Below, in pieces: positions 1-7,211 of a stretch of DNA of 11,757 bases. The stretch comes from Chloroflexota bacterium (GTDB lineage Bacteria; Chloroflexota; Anaerolineae; Anaerolineales; UBA4823): positions 1-11,757 of the forward strand of contig JAUWLJ010000029.1 of assembly GCA_030613705.1 (NCBI GenBank), written 5' to 3'. A program made the translations under genes and the position numbers. The notes beneath the pieces were generated by a model. It ran no database searches. It had not been told where the DNA came from and saw only the letters and a program-made list of their open reading frames with translations. Numbering within the stretch: position 1 is the stretch's first letter; each line of letters opens with the position of its first letter.

Positions 1-163
1 AACGACCCTCCGCCTTAGATACGATCTTCTGAGCCACAACCAGGATGTCTCCTGGTTCCAAGACCAATCCCTCACGTCCTAATGCGGCAACGAAAAGCGC
101 AGCTAAATCATCTCCTCGTTTAACCAGAGGGATATTAAATAAAGGAGTTAGCGTGAGGGTCAA
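1..163 (-). CDS. cofE: Coenzyme F420-0:gamma-glutamyl ligase, N-terminal part (cut by window edge)
   Basis: CofE adds gamma-linked glutamates to F420-0 (GTP-dependent, cytoplasmic), the last step in making the deazaflavin cofactor F420. Only the first 54 codons are in the window; the rest lies beyond base 1. The reading frame gives an N-terminus with a Thr/Leu-rich strand, then FNIPLVKRGDDLAALF and, at about residues 37-54, LEPGDILVVAQKIVSKAEGR, which is the characteristic start of the CofE family (IP.i..GDDL; GDilVV.qKiVSKaEGR). No ATG is in frame after the npdG stop. I chose the TTG at 161-163 because AGGTGG sits 6 nt upstream of it and the residue count then fits the family. The gene follows npdG with a 45-nt gap and in the same frame. 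The family call is from remembered motifs; the missing C-terminus means completeness cannot be judged. Confidence 0.85.
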   Translation of the reverse strand, partial: MTLTLTPLFNIPLVKRGDDLAALFVAALGREGLVLEPGDILVVAQKIVSKAEGR

Positions 164-177
164 GGTGAACCACCTGG

Positions 178-206
178 TTAAAACTTGAGGGAAAGATTTT
201 TGTCAA
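178..206 (-). promoter_or_regulatory. Possible internal promoter ahead of cofE
   Basis: On the minus strand a perfect TTGACA (206 to 201) is followed after 17 nt by TTTTAA (183 to 178), a poor -10 match. Transcription would start just upstream of the TTG start of cofE. The -35 overlaps the sequence right after the npdG stop. Spacing is ideal but the -10 is weak, so this is only a candidate. Confidence 0.2.
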
Positions 207-208
207 AA

Positions 209-880
209 TTAATCCACACTGATTCCGGTAACCTGAATTGAGGCGGATCGACTACCATAATGTTTATTCATGCTGATCAATATAGAAGTCAACCCCTCTA
301 CGACAACAGCATTGTCTAGATTTCCGGCATAGTAGGCGTTCAAGCCCAGCGATTCGGCTAATTTGCTTACCTCTGCTGCATCGGCGGGATCATCAGCACA
401 AATCAGCACATCTTCATCGAGAGGTTGGTCAAGGTTTTTCCGCAGTGCTGCCGCGGGAACATTCTGGAAAGCTGCCACGACACGAACCTGATCACCAAGC
501 TTATTTTGAGCTAATCTAGCAGCAGATGGAGGTGCTGGTGGTCTGGGGTCGCGGAAATCCACTCGAGCGGTTGCATCAACGAGAATTTTACCGCTCAGAT
601 CTTCTTTCAAACCATCAATCGCCTGCTCGTGGGCTGAATGCACGACGGTGAGCACGCATAAATCTGCTTTACGTGCAGCAGTACCATTTTCGAAACCACG
701 GATCGTATCGCTGCCTAATTCGTTATTCAATTTATCTGCTGTCGCCTGTGCTTTCTCCAGCTGGCGTGAGCCAATAATAATTGGATATCCGAAGTTTGCC
801 CAACGTAGGGCTAAACCTGGTCCTTCTTTTCCTGTGCCACCTAAGATTGCAATCGTTGGAAGGGGATTCTCGGCTGTCAT
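209..880 (-). CDS. npdG: NADPH-dependent F420 reductase-like protein (NpdG family)
   Basis: A 223-residue Rossmann protein of the F420H2:NADP+ oxidoreductase (Fno/NpdG) family, which passes hydride between NADP(H) and coenzyme F420 in the cytoplasm. Residues about 10-40 hold IAILGGTGKEGPGLALRWA and then IIIGSR, the glycine-rich dinucleotide loop and the S/R that reads the NADP 2'-phosphate. Downstream are VLTVVHSAHEQAI, a conserved ILVDAT segment (about 96-101) and FQNVPAAAL (about 139-147), all typical of the family; the length is also typical. The ATG has GGAG 5 nt upstream, overlapping the end of the SsnA-like gene region (12-nt gap). It lies directly before cofE, which supports true F420 use rather than a general NADP role. 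Some relatives act on other substrates, so the exact reaction is inferred. Confidence 0.87.
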   Translation of the reverse strand: MTAENPLPTIAILGGTGKEGPGLALRWANFGYPIIIGSRQLEKAQATADKLNNELGSDTIRGFENGTAARKADLCVLTVVHSAHEQAIDGLKEDLSGKILVDATARVDFRDPRPPAPPSAARLAQNKLGDQVRVVAAFQNVPAAALRKNLDQPLDEDVLICADDPADAAEVSKLAESLGLNAYYAGNLDNAVVVEGLTSILISMNKHYGSRSASIQVTGISVD

Positions 881-892
881 CGATGCTCCAAT

Positions 893-2245
893 TTATTTCG
901 GTACAAAGCTGTTGTATCGCTCCCACACTTGCGGAGCTAACTGACGTGCTCTGGCTGTGATGGTTTCTTCGTCCAGTGTGAGCAGCTGGCGGTCTCGCAT
1001 CAGCACTTCACCTGCTACGATAGTGGTTGTAATCATACTCTCATGAAATCCAAAGATGATCTGCCAGGGTAAATTGCCTGCGGTCAGCGGGGTGTGCGGA
1101 TGATAATCCACAAAAATCAAATCTGCGAATGCCCCTTGTACTAGCGTACCGAGAGGCGCTTCTGGGAAGAATATATTTGCCAGGGCAGCATTATTATAAA
1201 CACCCAGACGGACAGCATCAATACCAGAAAAACGCCTTGGATCACGGTGCCAGACTTTATGCAGAAAGTATGCAGTTTTCCACTCTTCCCACATGGTATG
1301 ACTGAATCCATCTGTTCCGATTCCGACATTGATTCCTGCTCGCAAAAATTCTTCAACGGGAGCAGCACCGACACCATTATTCATGTTCGATCGTGGTTGA
1401 TGAGTTACCCACGTACCGGTATCAGCCAACAATTCCGCTTCTTTGATATCGATATGGATCGCATGAGCGACGATCGTTTTCGGTCCCAGAATACCATGCT
1501 CCGCCAACCGATCGACGACCCGAGTTCCGGATTTACCAATACTGTCGTACTCGTCAGCTTCGTGTTCGGCGACATGGATGTGGAATCCTTCTCCGTCAGG
1601 CGCAGCATCCCGGCAGGCATCCAACGTTTCATCAGAGAGGGTCAAACTGGCATGTAATCCAAAAGTTCCTGCCACCCTGCCCCCTGCGAGCCGCTCAGCC
1701 AGATTTCGTTCAAGAAAACGGACATTCTCCCGGATCCCAGCTTCTGCCTTATCTAAGCCATCACGATCAGTCACCTCATAACACAAAACGGCTCTTAAAC
1801 CGGACTGCTTGACCGCATCAGCGATCACATCCAGGGAACCATCAATGGCATTAGGAGAGGCATGGTGATCGATGAGAGTCGTTGTGCCATGTTTGATGGC
1901 ATCCACCAGCATCACCTCAGCGGATGCGCGGACGTCTTCAAGCCCCAGCGATTTATCCAAAGGCCACCATAGTTTGCGGAGAATCTCGGGAAAATCCTTC
2001 GGCGCCACTCCAGGAATAGCCAAACCACGCGCAAATGCTCCATAAAAATGCGTGTGGGCGCATATATTTCCAGGCATGACATATTGACCCCCAGCGTCCA
2101 ATTTCTTCGAATTAGGGTATTGTGTCGCTAATTGATCTTCAGGACCGATGGCTTCGATGCGATCAGAATTTATCAGAATCGCCTGCCCTTCCAATATCCG
2201 ATTGGGCTCTTCCCAGGTAATCAGCTTCGCATTGGTGATCAACAT
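893..2245 (-). CDS. ssnA: SsnA-like amidohydrolase (metal-dependent, chlorohydrolase/deaminase superfamily)
   Basis: A 450-residue amidohydrolase-superfamily TIM barrel. The metal site is intact: HTH at H64/H66, H224 in HIHVAEHE with E227 behind it, H261 in IVAHAIHI, and D312 in GIGTDG. Several stretches match E. coli SsnA closely: LWWPLDKSL (about 92-100), IDHHASP (125-131), RSNMNNGVG (285-293) and GTDG..HTMWEE (310-321). E. coli ssnA sits next to ygfM-xdhD, and here the same partners occur upstream, so it probably hydrolyses or deaminates a purine or other N-heterocycle processed by the hydroxylase; the substrate is unknown for the family. The ATG is preceded by AAGGAGAA at good spacing. 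The gene starts 19 nt after the phosphatase and ends 12 nt before npdG, so it is almost certainly cotranscribed. Guanine deaminase-like or other aminohydrolase activity is possible. Confidence 0.88.
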   Translation of the reverse strand: MLITNAKLITWEEPNRILEGQAILINSDRIEAIGPEDQLATQYPNSKKLDAGGQYVMPGNICAHTHFYGAFARGLAIPGVAPKDFPEILRKLWWPLDKSLGLEDVRASAEVMLVDAIKHGTTTLIDHHASPNAIDGSLDVIADAVKQSGLRAVLCYEVTDRDGLDKAEAGIRENVRFLERNLAERLAGGRVAGTFGLHASLTLSDETLDACRDAAPDGEGFHIHVAEHEADEYDSIGKSGTRVVDRLAEHGILGPKTIVAHAIHIDIKEAELLADTGTWVTHQPRSNMNNGVGAAPVEEFLRAGINVGIGTDGFSHTMWEEWKTAYFLHKVWHRDPRRFSGIDAVRLGVYNNAALANIFFPEAPLGTLVQGAFADLIFVDYHPHTPLTAGNLPWQIIFGFHESMITTTIVAGEVLMRDRQLLTLDEETITARARQLAPQVWERYNSFVPK

Positions 2246-2264
2246 GATAACTATTCTCCTTAAT

Positions 2265-2738
2265 TCAAAACGATCTCACCAGCTGCTCCTGGTCTGGAAC
2301 TTCGACGGCTCCAGGTATTATTTTTCGCACCCAGTGGATAGCTTCGTCACTAGAATAATCCAGACCTAGTTTTACCAGACAGGCGACAAACATGCCAGTG
2401 CGTCCCAGACCTGCGTGACAGTGAATCGCTGTTCTTTTTCCAGATTTTGAGCGGGTGAATACCTGCTCAACAACCACTCGGAATTCATCCGTCTCCGGGA
2501 TTCCAAAATCCGGAATGGGGAAGTAAAGGATTTCAAACCCTTCAAGTTTATAAATGGATCGCAATTCGCGACCAGTGAGGCGCTTGATTTCTTCATCGCT
2601 GGATAAGATGACAATCATGGAGATATCGTTATTCTTATAAGCCGGAATCAGTTCTCCATCAGGATCGTAGGCGCTGTATGGCATCGCGCTGCGGTATATT
2701 TGTCCAGGGAATGGGAATCGGAGCGCTGTCAGTTCCAT
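2265..2738 (-). CDS. Dual-specificity/tyrosine-type protein phosphatase family protein
   Basis: A 157-residue cysteine phosphatase. The P-loop signature HCHAGLGRTG spans residues 106-115 (C107 nucleophile, R113 phosphate binding), which fits HC-x5-R-[ST]. D77 in PIPDFGIP is placed as the general acid, and VPDQEQ near 146-151 resembles the Q-loop that closes the site, so all catalytic parts are present. There is no signal peptide or extra domain. It is small, like bacterial and archaeal DSP-like enzymes that act on phosphotyrosine/serine, RNA 5'-phosphates or small phosphates; the substrate cannot be told from sequence. It lies between the NUDIX gene (80 nt upstream) and the SsnA-like gene (19 nt downstream), inside the hydroxylase operon. 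The ATG has no clear Shine-Dalgarno; the sequence before it is AT-rich. A later start seems unlikely because ELTALRFPFPGQIYRS resembles the family N-terminus. Confidence 0.85.
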   Translation of the reverse strand: MELTALRFPFPGQIYRSAMPYSAYDPDGELIPAYKNNDISMIVILSSDEEIKRLTGRELRSIYKLEGFEILYFPIPDFGIPETDEFRVVVEQVFTRSKSGKRTAIHCHAGLGRTGMFVACLVKLGLDYSSDEAIHWVRKIIPGAVEVPDQEQLVRSF

Positions 2739-2771
2739 AATTCGATTATCAAATAATTCTTAACTTTGTAT

Positions 2772-2814
2772 CTGTATACAGCGAGCAGGGGTGAAGGATT
2801 AATATCCCACCTGC
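2772..2814 (-). promoter_or_regulatory. Intercistronic inverted repeats between NUDIX and phosphatase genes
   Basis: The 80-nt gap holds an imperfect hairpin at 2785-2814 (outer stem GCAGG/CCTGC, inner stem GGAT/ATCC with a 4-nt loop) followed by a perfect 10-bp palindrome CTGTATACAG at 2772-2781. No T-run follows the hairpin, so it is not a standard intrinsic terminator. It may be an mRNA-processing or stabilising hairpin, or an operator. A TTGACT at 2825 to 2820 with TATTAA 15 nt later could be a weak internal promoter. Function is not shown by sequence alone. Confidence 0.25.
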
Positions 2815-2817
2815 ACA

Positions 2818-3462
2818 CTAGTCAAATATTGTCGGACCATCTTCGGAGTTTGCAATGAATGCATCTTCAATATGACGTTGGCGAGTGCGCTCACCAGACA
2901 GGAATTCAGGTATATCATCGCGGCTGAAAAAACCCACCTGTGAAGTTTCGTCGCTGGTACGCGGTTCGCCACCAAGAATATCGCACAAGAAGACGATCTT
3001 GAAGGCATGAAAAACCTCCAAAGGTCCTGTGCGGTTGGCATCATAGACTCCGATCACTCGCTGAGCCGATACTTCAAAACCGGCTTCTTCCAGCACCTCC
3101 CGCTCTACAGCTGTTGAAGGAAGATCACCGACGTCAGCCCAACCGCCAGGCATGGTCCAACCGCCATCCGCTCTTTCGCAAACCAACAACAGTTTTCCTT
3201 TCTGAAATACTGCGCCTCTTACGTCAATCCGTGGGGTAGCATAGCCAATTTGGTCGTTGAAAATCTCAACCAATTCAGCTTGATCAAGATCAGAATGCAC
3301 ACTGATGATATCCGCGGCTATCTCGAATAATCGCGAGAATCGCTCGCGCTGATAATGGTTTTCAGCAAAATGCAGTCCTGTTTGTGAAAGAGCCTGGATT
3401 TCACGCGCCCATTCGAGCCATTTCGGCAGCAGTAAATCCTGTTGTGCACCGTTATTTTCCAT
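2818..3462 (-). CDS. NUDIX hydrolase with N-terminal NUDIX_N-type domain
   Basis: A 214-residue protein in two parts. Residues about 12-70 (LPKWLEWAREIQALSQTGL...) form the helical N-terminal domain seen in the NUDIX_N group, whose studied member is a Bacillus CDP-choline pyrophosphatase (CDP-Chase). Residues about 75-210 are the NUDIX fold. The NUDIX box reads GWADVGD-x7-REVLEEAGF; the usual first Glu is Asp, which is normal in this GGWADVG subgroup, and the metal-binding REVLEE core is intact. Such enzymes cut X-linked nucleoside diphosphates; the exact substrate is open (CDP-choline, ADP-ribose, FAD and others are possible). Its ATG lies 1 nt after the stop of the molybdenum hydroxylase and lacks a good Shine-Dalgarno, so translation is probably coupled to that gene. 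Confidence 0.88.
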   Translation of the reverse strand: MENNGAQQDLLLPKWLEWAREIQALSQTGLHFAENHYQRERFSRLFEIAADIISVHSDLDQAELVEIFNDQIGYATPRIDVRGAVFQKGKLLLVCERADGGWTMPGGWADVGDLPSTAVEREVLEEAGFEVSAQRVIGVYDANRTGPLEVFHAFKIVFLCDILGGEPRTSDETSQVGFFSRDDIPEFLSGERTRQRHIEDAFIANSEDGPTIFD

Positions 3463-3463
3463 T

Positions 3464-6283
3464 TTATTCAGCAGTCTTGGAAAACTTATTTAACTGCCGG
3501 ACGATCTCCTCCTGGTCGACTGGTAAATTATCAATCCGGACCCCGACGGCATTGTAGATCGCATTTGTAATGGCAGGCGTAGTCGGGATACTCGATAGTT
3601 CTCCCACACCTTTAGCTCCATAGGGGCCATCTTGAGTAGGATGCTCAATAACAATCGAGTGGATCTGCGGAGTTTGGACAATAGATGGCATTCTGTAGCG
3701 AGCTAAACGGTCAGTAATGACACGCCCTTCCTCGACGATAAAATGCTCTGTAAGCGCGTTTCCCAATCCCATGACAACACCGCCCTCAACCTGACCCTGC
3801 AAACCGAGTGGATTTAACGCTTTTCCTACATCATTAGCGACGATCACATTGAGAACCTTAACCTCACCGGTATGCGTGTCGACCTCCACCTCCGCAGCCT
3901 GGGCAGCAAAAGAGTATGCAAAATGCATATTGCCTCCATCTCCCAAGGGATCGGTTGAAGGTGCCCAATATTCATAGAGGGCTCGGGGAGATCGTCCTTC
4001 TTCGTTCATCTCAAGATAAACTTCTTCCATTGGCAGAGAATTACCGTTCAAGCGCACCAAGCCCTCTTCAAAGTGCACTTCCTGTGGCGGGCAATCATAT
4101 TTTTCCGCGAGTGTGGAGCTGATCGCCTGGTGTAAAACTTGAGCTGCCATCCGGGCTGCATTGCCGCTGACATAAGTTTGTCTGGATGCCGTTGTTGGCC
4201 CACCATCTGGAGTGAGGTCCGTATCGGAGAGCAAGACACGCACGTTAGCAGGTGAAGTCCTGAATTCCTGGGCAACAATTAATTGGAGTACAGTCACCAG
4301 ACCTTGTCCGATCTCAGCAGACGAGGTACGGACCTCTAGAATCCCATCTGGACATAATTCCACTTCGGCAGCAGATTTGTCCGGGGCACCGCCTCCCAGG
4401 CCGGTATTCTTGTACGCCACTGCAAATCCCCACGCACGGCGCAAATGCTCTGCTCCTGGTGAAGATCGCGGTTTAAACGGATCACCATCCATACGGGATT
4501 CCATTTCAGATTGAACCTGCTGGATGCATTCGAGCAAACCGACACTTTCCCGAAGTTCTTGTCCAGTATTGGTCGTACTTCCCAGACGTAATGCATTCAT
4601 CCGGCGGATTTCAACCGGATCTATCTCCAGCCGCTCAGCCAAAATATCCATCATGCTCTCTACTGCGAAGCATGCTTGGGTAACCCCAAACCCCCGGAAT
4701 GCTCCCGCGGGGGGATTGTTGGTATACATCGCATAACAATCCGCCTTCGCATGCGGCATCTCGTACGGTCCGGCCGAGTGAGTCGTTGCGCGGGTCATCA
4801 CCTTCTCTCCCAGGGAAGCATAGGAACCGGTGTCACCATACAACTCTGACTCCACAGCTGTCAGGCGACCGTCACGCTTAGCGCCCATTTTGATTCGGAT
4901 CTGGGTCGCATGTCGTTTCGGATGTACCAACAGGCTCTCATGGCGATCGAAAAGCAGTTTTACTGGCCGACCAGTCCTTTCGGTCAGCAGAGCAGCATGT
5001 ATTTGACCGGCGATATCCTCTTTTCCACCAAAGCCACCGCCAATCATCATGCCAATCACCCGAACTTTTTCTTCCGGCCAGCCTAGAACCCTGGCGATCT
5101 GATTTCGATCCGCATAGGGTATTTGGGAGCCGACATAGATCTCCATTCGTCCTTCAGGTGTCAAACGAGCAATACTGCATTCAGGTTCTATGAAAGCATG
5201 TTCATAAATTCCGGTGTGGAATTCATGCTCAAGTACCAAATCAGCTTCAGCAAAACCTAGTTCAATATCACCTTTGCGGACTTTTATATGCTTCAACAAG
5301 TTACCACCCGGATGAATAGCCGGGGAAGATCCATCATAGGCCTGCACGGGATCACTGACCACAGGCTGAGCTTCAAATTCCACCTCGATCAGATCGAGCG
5401 CTTGAGTGGCAATAGCACGACTTTCCGCTGCCACGATTGCCAGTGCATCCCCGACCGTCCTGACTCTTTCTCCAACTCCCACAAGTACGGGCCAATCGTA
5501 AATCACGAGACCATGCTTCTTTTCACCTGGAATGTCAGCAGCAGTCAAAACCGCTAAAACACCCGGCAGCTGGCGGGCTTTTTCGATATCTAATCTTTTC
5601 ACAATGGCGTGTGGGACCCCTGCTCGTTTTACTCGCGCTTGGAGCATGTGCTCAAATTTCAAATCGTCGGTGAATTTGGTGCGACCGATCACTTTGTCCA
5701 ATGCATCAGGTCGGATATAGCTGTTGCCGATCACCTCTAAAGGGGAGGATGACTGGAATTCAGGAGCCCTGATCGGTACGCCTGTTCGCATTCTTTCCCC
5801 AGCAGCTTTAACTGCGTTCAAAATGCTCGGGTAACCAGCACAACGACAAAGAGTATCTTTCAATGCGTGACGAATAGCTTCATCATCTGGGTCCGGATCA
5901 TGTTCTAAAAGAGCATAGGCAGTCATTATTTGTCCCGGGATACAGAATCCGCATTGGACAGCGCCATGTTTAATAAATGCCTCCTGGATTGGATGTAGAC
6001 TCTTTTGAACTAATTCATCCTGTTCGATCATCTCATCAGGCGATAGAGCCAATGGTGATAATCCTTCAATCGTAATCACATTTCGCCCAGCTGCACGCGC
6101 AGCAGGGTAAGCACAAGCCAAGACAGCTTCCCCATCGACAATTACAGTACATGAGCCGCATTCGGCTTCGTTGCAGCCAACTTTCGTCCCGGTGAGAGCC
6201 AACTGTTCCCGGAGCATGTCTACCAACATTTCTCCTGGTTGCGGATCGATTGTGATTGGCTTTCCATTCAAATAAAGATCCAT
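3464..6283 (-). CDS. Fused [2Fe-2S]/molybdopterin subunit of a xanthine dehydrogenase-family hydroxylase (XdhD-like)
   Basis: A 939-residue fusion of the small iron-sulfur subunit and the molybdopterin subunit of the xanthine oxidase family. The plant-type cluster uses C37, C42, C45, C57; the helical-domain cluster uses C111, C114, C146, C148. The Moco part starts near residue 190: Q387 in SQIPY, GGGFGGKE at 415-422, AFRGFG at 528-533, IGQG at 658-661, and the base Glu E895 in KGVGE. By alignment from memory with bovine xanthine oxidase, E422 and R498 sit at the purine-binding E802/R880 positions, which favours a purine-like substrate. Length and fusion resemble E. coli XdhD (956 aa). I chose the ATG at 6283 because MDLYLNGKPITI is the family N-terminus; a longer open frame would overlap the FAD gene by 41 nt. 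With this start the gap is 58 nt. Electrons go through the clusters to the neighbouring FAD subunit. Xanthine, hypoxanthine or another N-heterocycle are all possible substrates. Confidence 0.92.
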   Translation of the reverse strand: MDLYLNGKPITIDPQPGEMLVDMLREQLALTGTKVGCNEAECGSCTVIVDGEAVLACAYPAARAAGRNVITIEGLSPLALSPDEMIEQDELVQKSLHPIQEAFIKHGAVQCGFCIPGQIMTAYALLEHDPDPDDEAIRHALKDTLCRCAGYPSILNAVKAAGERMRTGVPIRAPEFQSSSPLEVIGNSYIRPDALDKVIGRTKFTDDLKFEHMLQARVKRAGVPHAIVKRLDIEKARQLPGVLAVLTAADIPGEKKHGLVIYDWPVLVGVGERVRTVGDALAIVAAESRAIATQALDLIEVEFEAQPVVSDPVQAYDGSSPAIHPGGNLLKHIKVRKGDIELGFAEADLVLEHEFHTGIYEHAFIEPECSIARLTPEGRMEIYVGSQIPYADRNQIARVLGWPEEKVRVIGMMIGGGFGGKEDIAGQIHAALLTERTGRPVKLLFDRHESLLVHPKRHATQIRIKMGAKRDGRLTAVESELYGDTGSYASLGEKVMTRATTHSAGPYEMPHAKADCYAMYTNNPPAGAFRGFGVTQACFAVESMMDILAERLEIDPVEIRRMNALRLGSTTNTGQELRESVGLLECIQQVQSEMESRMDGDPFKPRSSPGAEHLRRAWGFAVAYKNTGLGGGAPDKSAAEVELCPDGILEVRTSSAEIGQGLVTVLQLIVAQEFRTSPANVRVLLSDTDLTPDGGPTTASRQTYVSGNAARMAAQVLHQAISSTLAEKYDCPPQEVHFEEGLVRLNGNSLPMEEVYLEMNEEGRSPRALYEYWAPSTDPLGDGGNMHFAYSFAAQAAEVEVDTHTGEVKVLNVIVANDVGKALNPLGLQGQVEGGVVMGLGNALTEHFIVEEGRVITDRLARYRMPSIVQTPQIHSIVIEHPTQDGPYGAKGVGELSSIPTTPAITNAIYNAVGVRIDNLPVDQEEIVRQLNKFSKTAE

Positions 6284-6341
6284 AATCTCGTTCCCAGTAA
6301 TAACTATTAAATATTCACCTTGAAAAAATGAGCAAGTCGCA

Positions 6342-7211
6342 TTAATCTTTACCAGCCCTCTCCCAAGCAATTTCGAGCACATCTTGCAGAAGGATCTTCG
6401 CTAAATGCGTGCGGTAATCCGCAGATGCACGATATGGACTTGTCCGCAAATGAACCTCTTCCAGCATAACCTGATGAACCTTTTCGATCAAGGTTTGGCT
6501 GATTTTCTCTCCTCGCAACACATTTTCCGCCATTCTAGCTCGGAGGGGTGTTGGACCAGAAGGACCCAATGCAAGGTGAGCATCTGCGATCCTATCTTTT
6601 TTTCTCTGCAGCCAAACCGCCATATTTAATATCGGAAGTGCTACTCCCTGAGGACGCATAACCCTTTTGAATGCCGAGGCCTGGGAATTTTTTCGTAAAG
6701 GGAGATAGAAGCCAACGAGCAATTCCTGATTTTCTTCTATCCTCGAGTGTCGAGGGCCGAGAAATAGTTCTTCTAGAGCAGTGATGCGAGAACCTTCCGA
6801 GCTGACTGATTCAGCCTGTGCATCCAGGGCGAGAAGAGCGATTGTACCGTCCGCTGCTGGTAAGGCATGGGCGATATTTCCTCCCAAGGTCGCAGTATTT
6901 CGAACTTGAGGGCCACCGATTAGATTACACGCTTCCACCAAAGCCTGTGAATTTTCCTGAACAAGCTGCGAGGCGACAATATGGTTTAGCGGCACTCCTG
7001 CTCCAATGAATAAATCTTTCCCCCTGATTTCCAGAGAGTTTAACTCCGGGATATTACAGACATCAACCAGACTTTCAGGTGGTGGTTGAACACCCTGTTG
7101 GATTTCCAGAAGGAGATCGGTACCACCCGCGATCACACGAGCTCCTTCATTGAGCCTGGTTAGTGCTTCTGGGATAGATTGCGCCAGGTAATAGTTTTTC
7201 CAGAGAGGCAT
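6342..7211 (-). CDS. FAD-binding subunit of molybdenum hydroxylase (YgfM/XdhB/CoxM-like)
   Basis: A 289-residue subunit of the CO dehydrogenase flavoprotein/VAO-type FAD family. AGGTDLL (28-34) and the segment GGPQVRNTATLGGNIAHALP (99-118) are the two FAD-pyrophosphate binding motifs; the C-terminus has SPYRASADYR, typical of the subunit's second domain. It takes electrons from the [2Fe-2S] clusters of the next gene and hands them to NAD+ or another acceptor that cannot be named here. No extra [4Fe-4S] insert is seen. I chose the ATG at 7211 because MPLWKNYYLAQSIPEAL aligns with the family N-terminus; a GTG at 7283 is in frame but adds 24 residues that look like translated leader. Neither start has a good Shine-Dalgarno. 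It is the first gene of the long minus-strand operon. Confidence 0.9.
   Translation of the reverse strand: MPLWKNYYLAQSIPEALTRLNEGARVIAGGTDLLLEIQQGVQPPPESLVDVCNIPELNSLEIRGKDLFIGAGVPLNHIVASQLVQENSQALVEACNLIGGPQVRNTATLGGNIAHALPAADGTIALLALDAQAESVSSEGSRITALEELFLGPRHSRIEENQELLVGFYLPLRKNSQASAFKRVMRPQGVALPILNMAVWLQRKKDRIADAHLALGPSGPTPLRARMAENVLRGEKISQTLIEKVHQVMLEEVHLRTSPYRASADYRTHLAKILLQDVLEIAWERAGKD

Noticed and set aside
1247..1657. A 136-residue plus-strand open frame within the SsnA-like gene
   Set aside because: Antisense shadow of a conserved amidohydrolase; no ribosome site or recognisable motif.
2785..2814. Intrinsic terminator after the NUDIX gene
   Set aside because: A hairpin is possible but no T-run follows on the minus strand, and the next gene continues in the same direction.
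2818..3462. NUDIX box with Asp in place of the first Glu taken as an inactive enzyme
   Set aside because: The GGWADVGD form is normal in the NUDIX_N subgroup, and the REVLEE metal-binding core is intact.
4212..4514. Plus-strand open frames within the hydroxylase gene
   Set aside because: They are antisense to a well-supported conserved coding region, have no ribosome sites and no recognisable domains.
6284..6382. An in-frame 33-residue extension of the fused hydroxylase
   Set aside because: It would overlap the FAD gene, has no family similarity, and the MDLYLNGK start matches the ferredoxin-like domain N-terminus.
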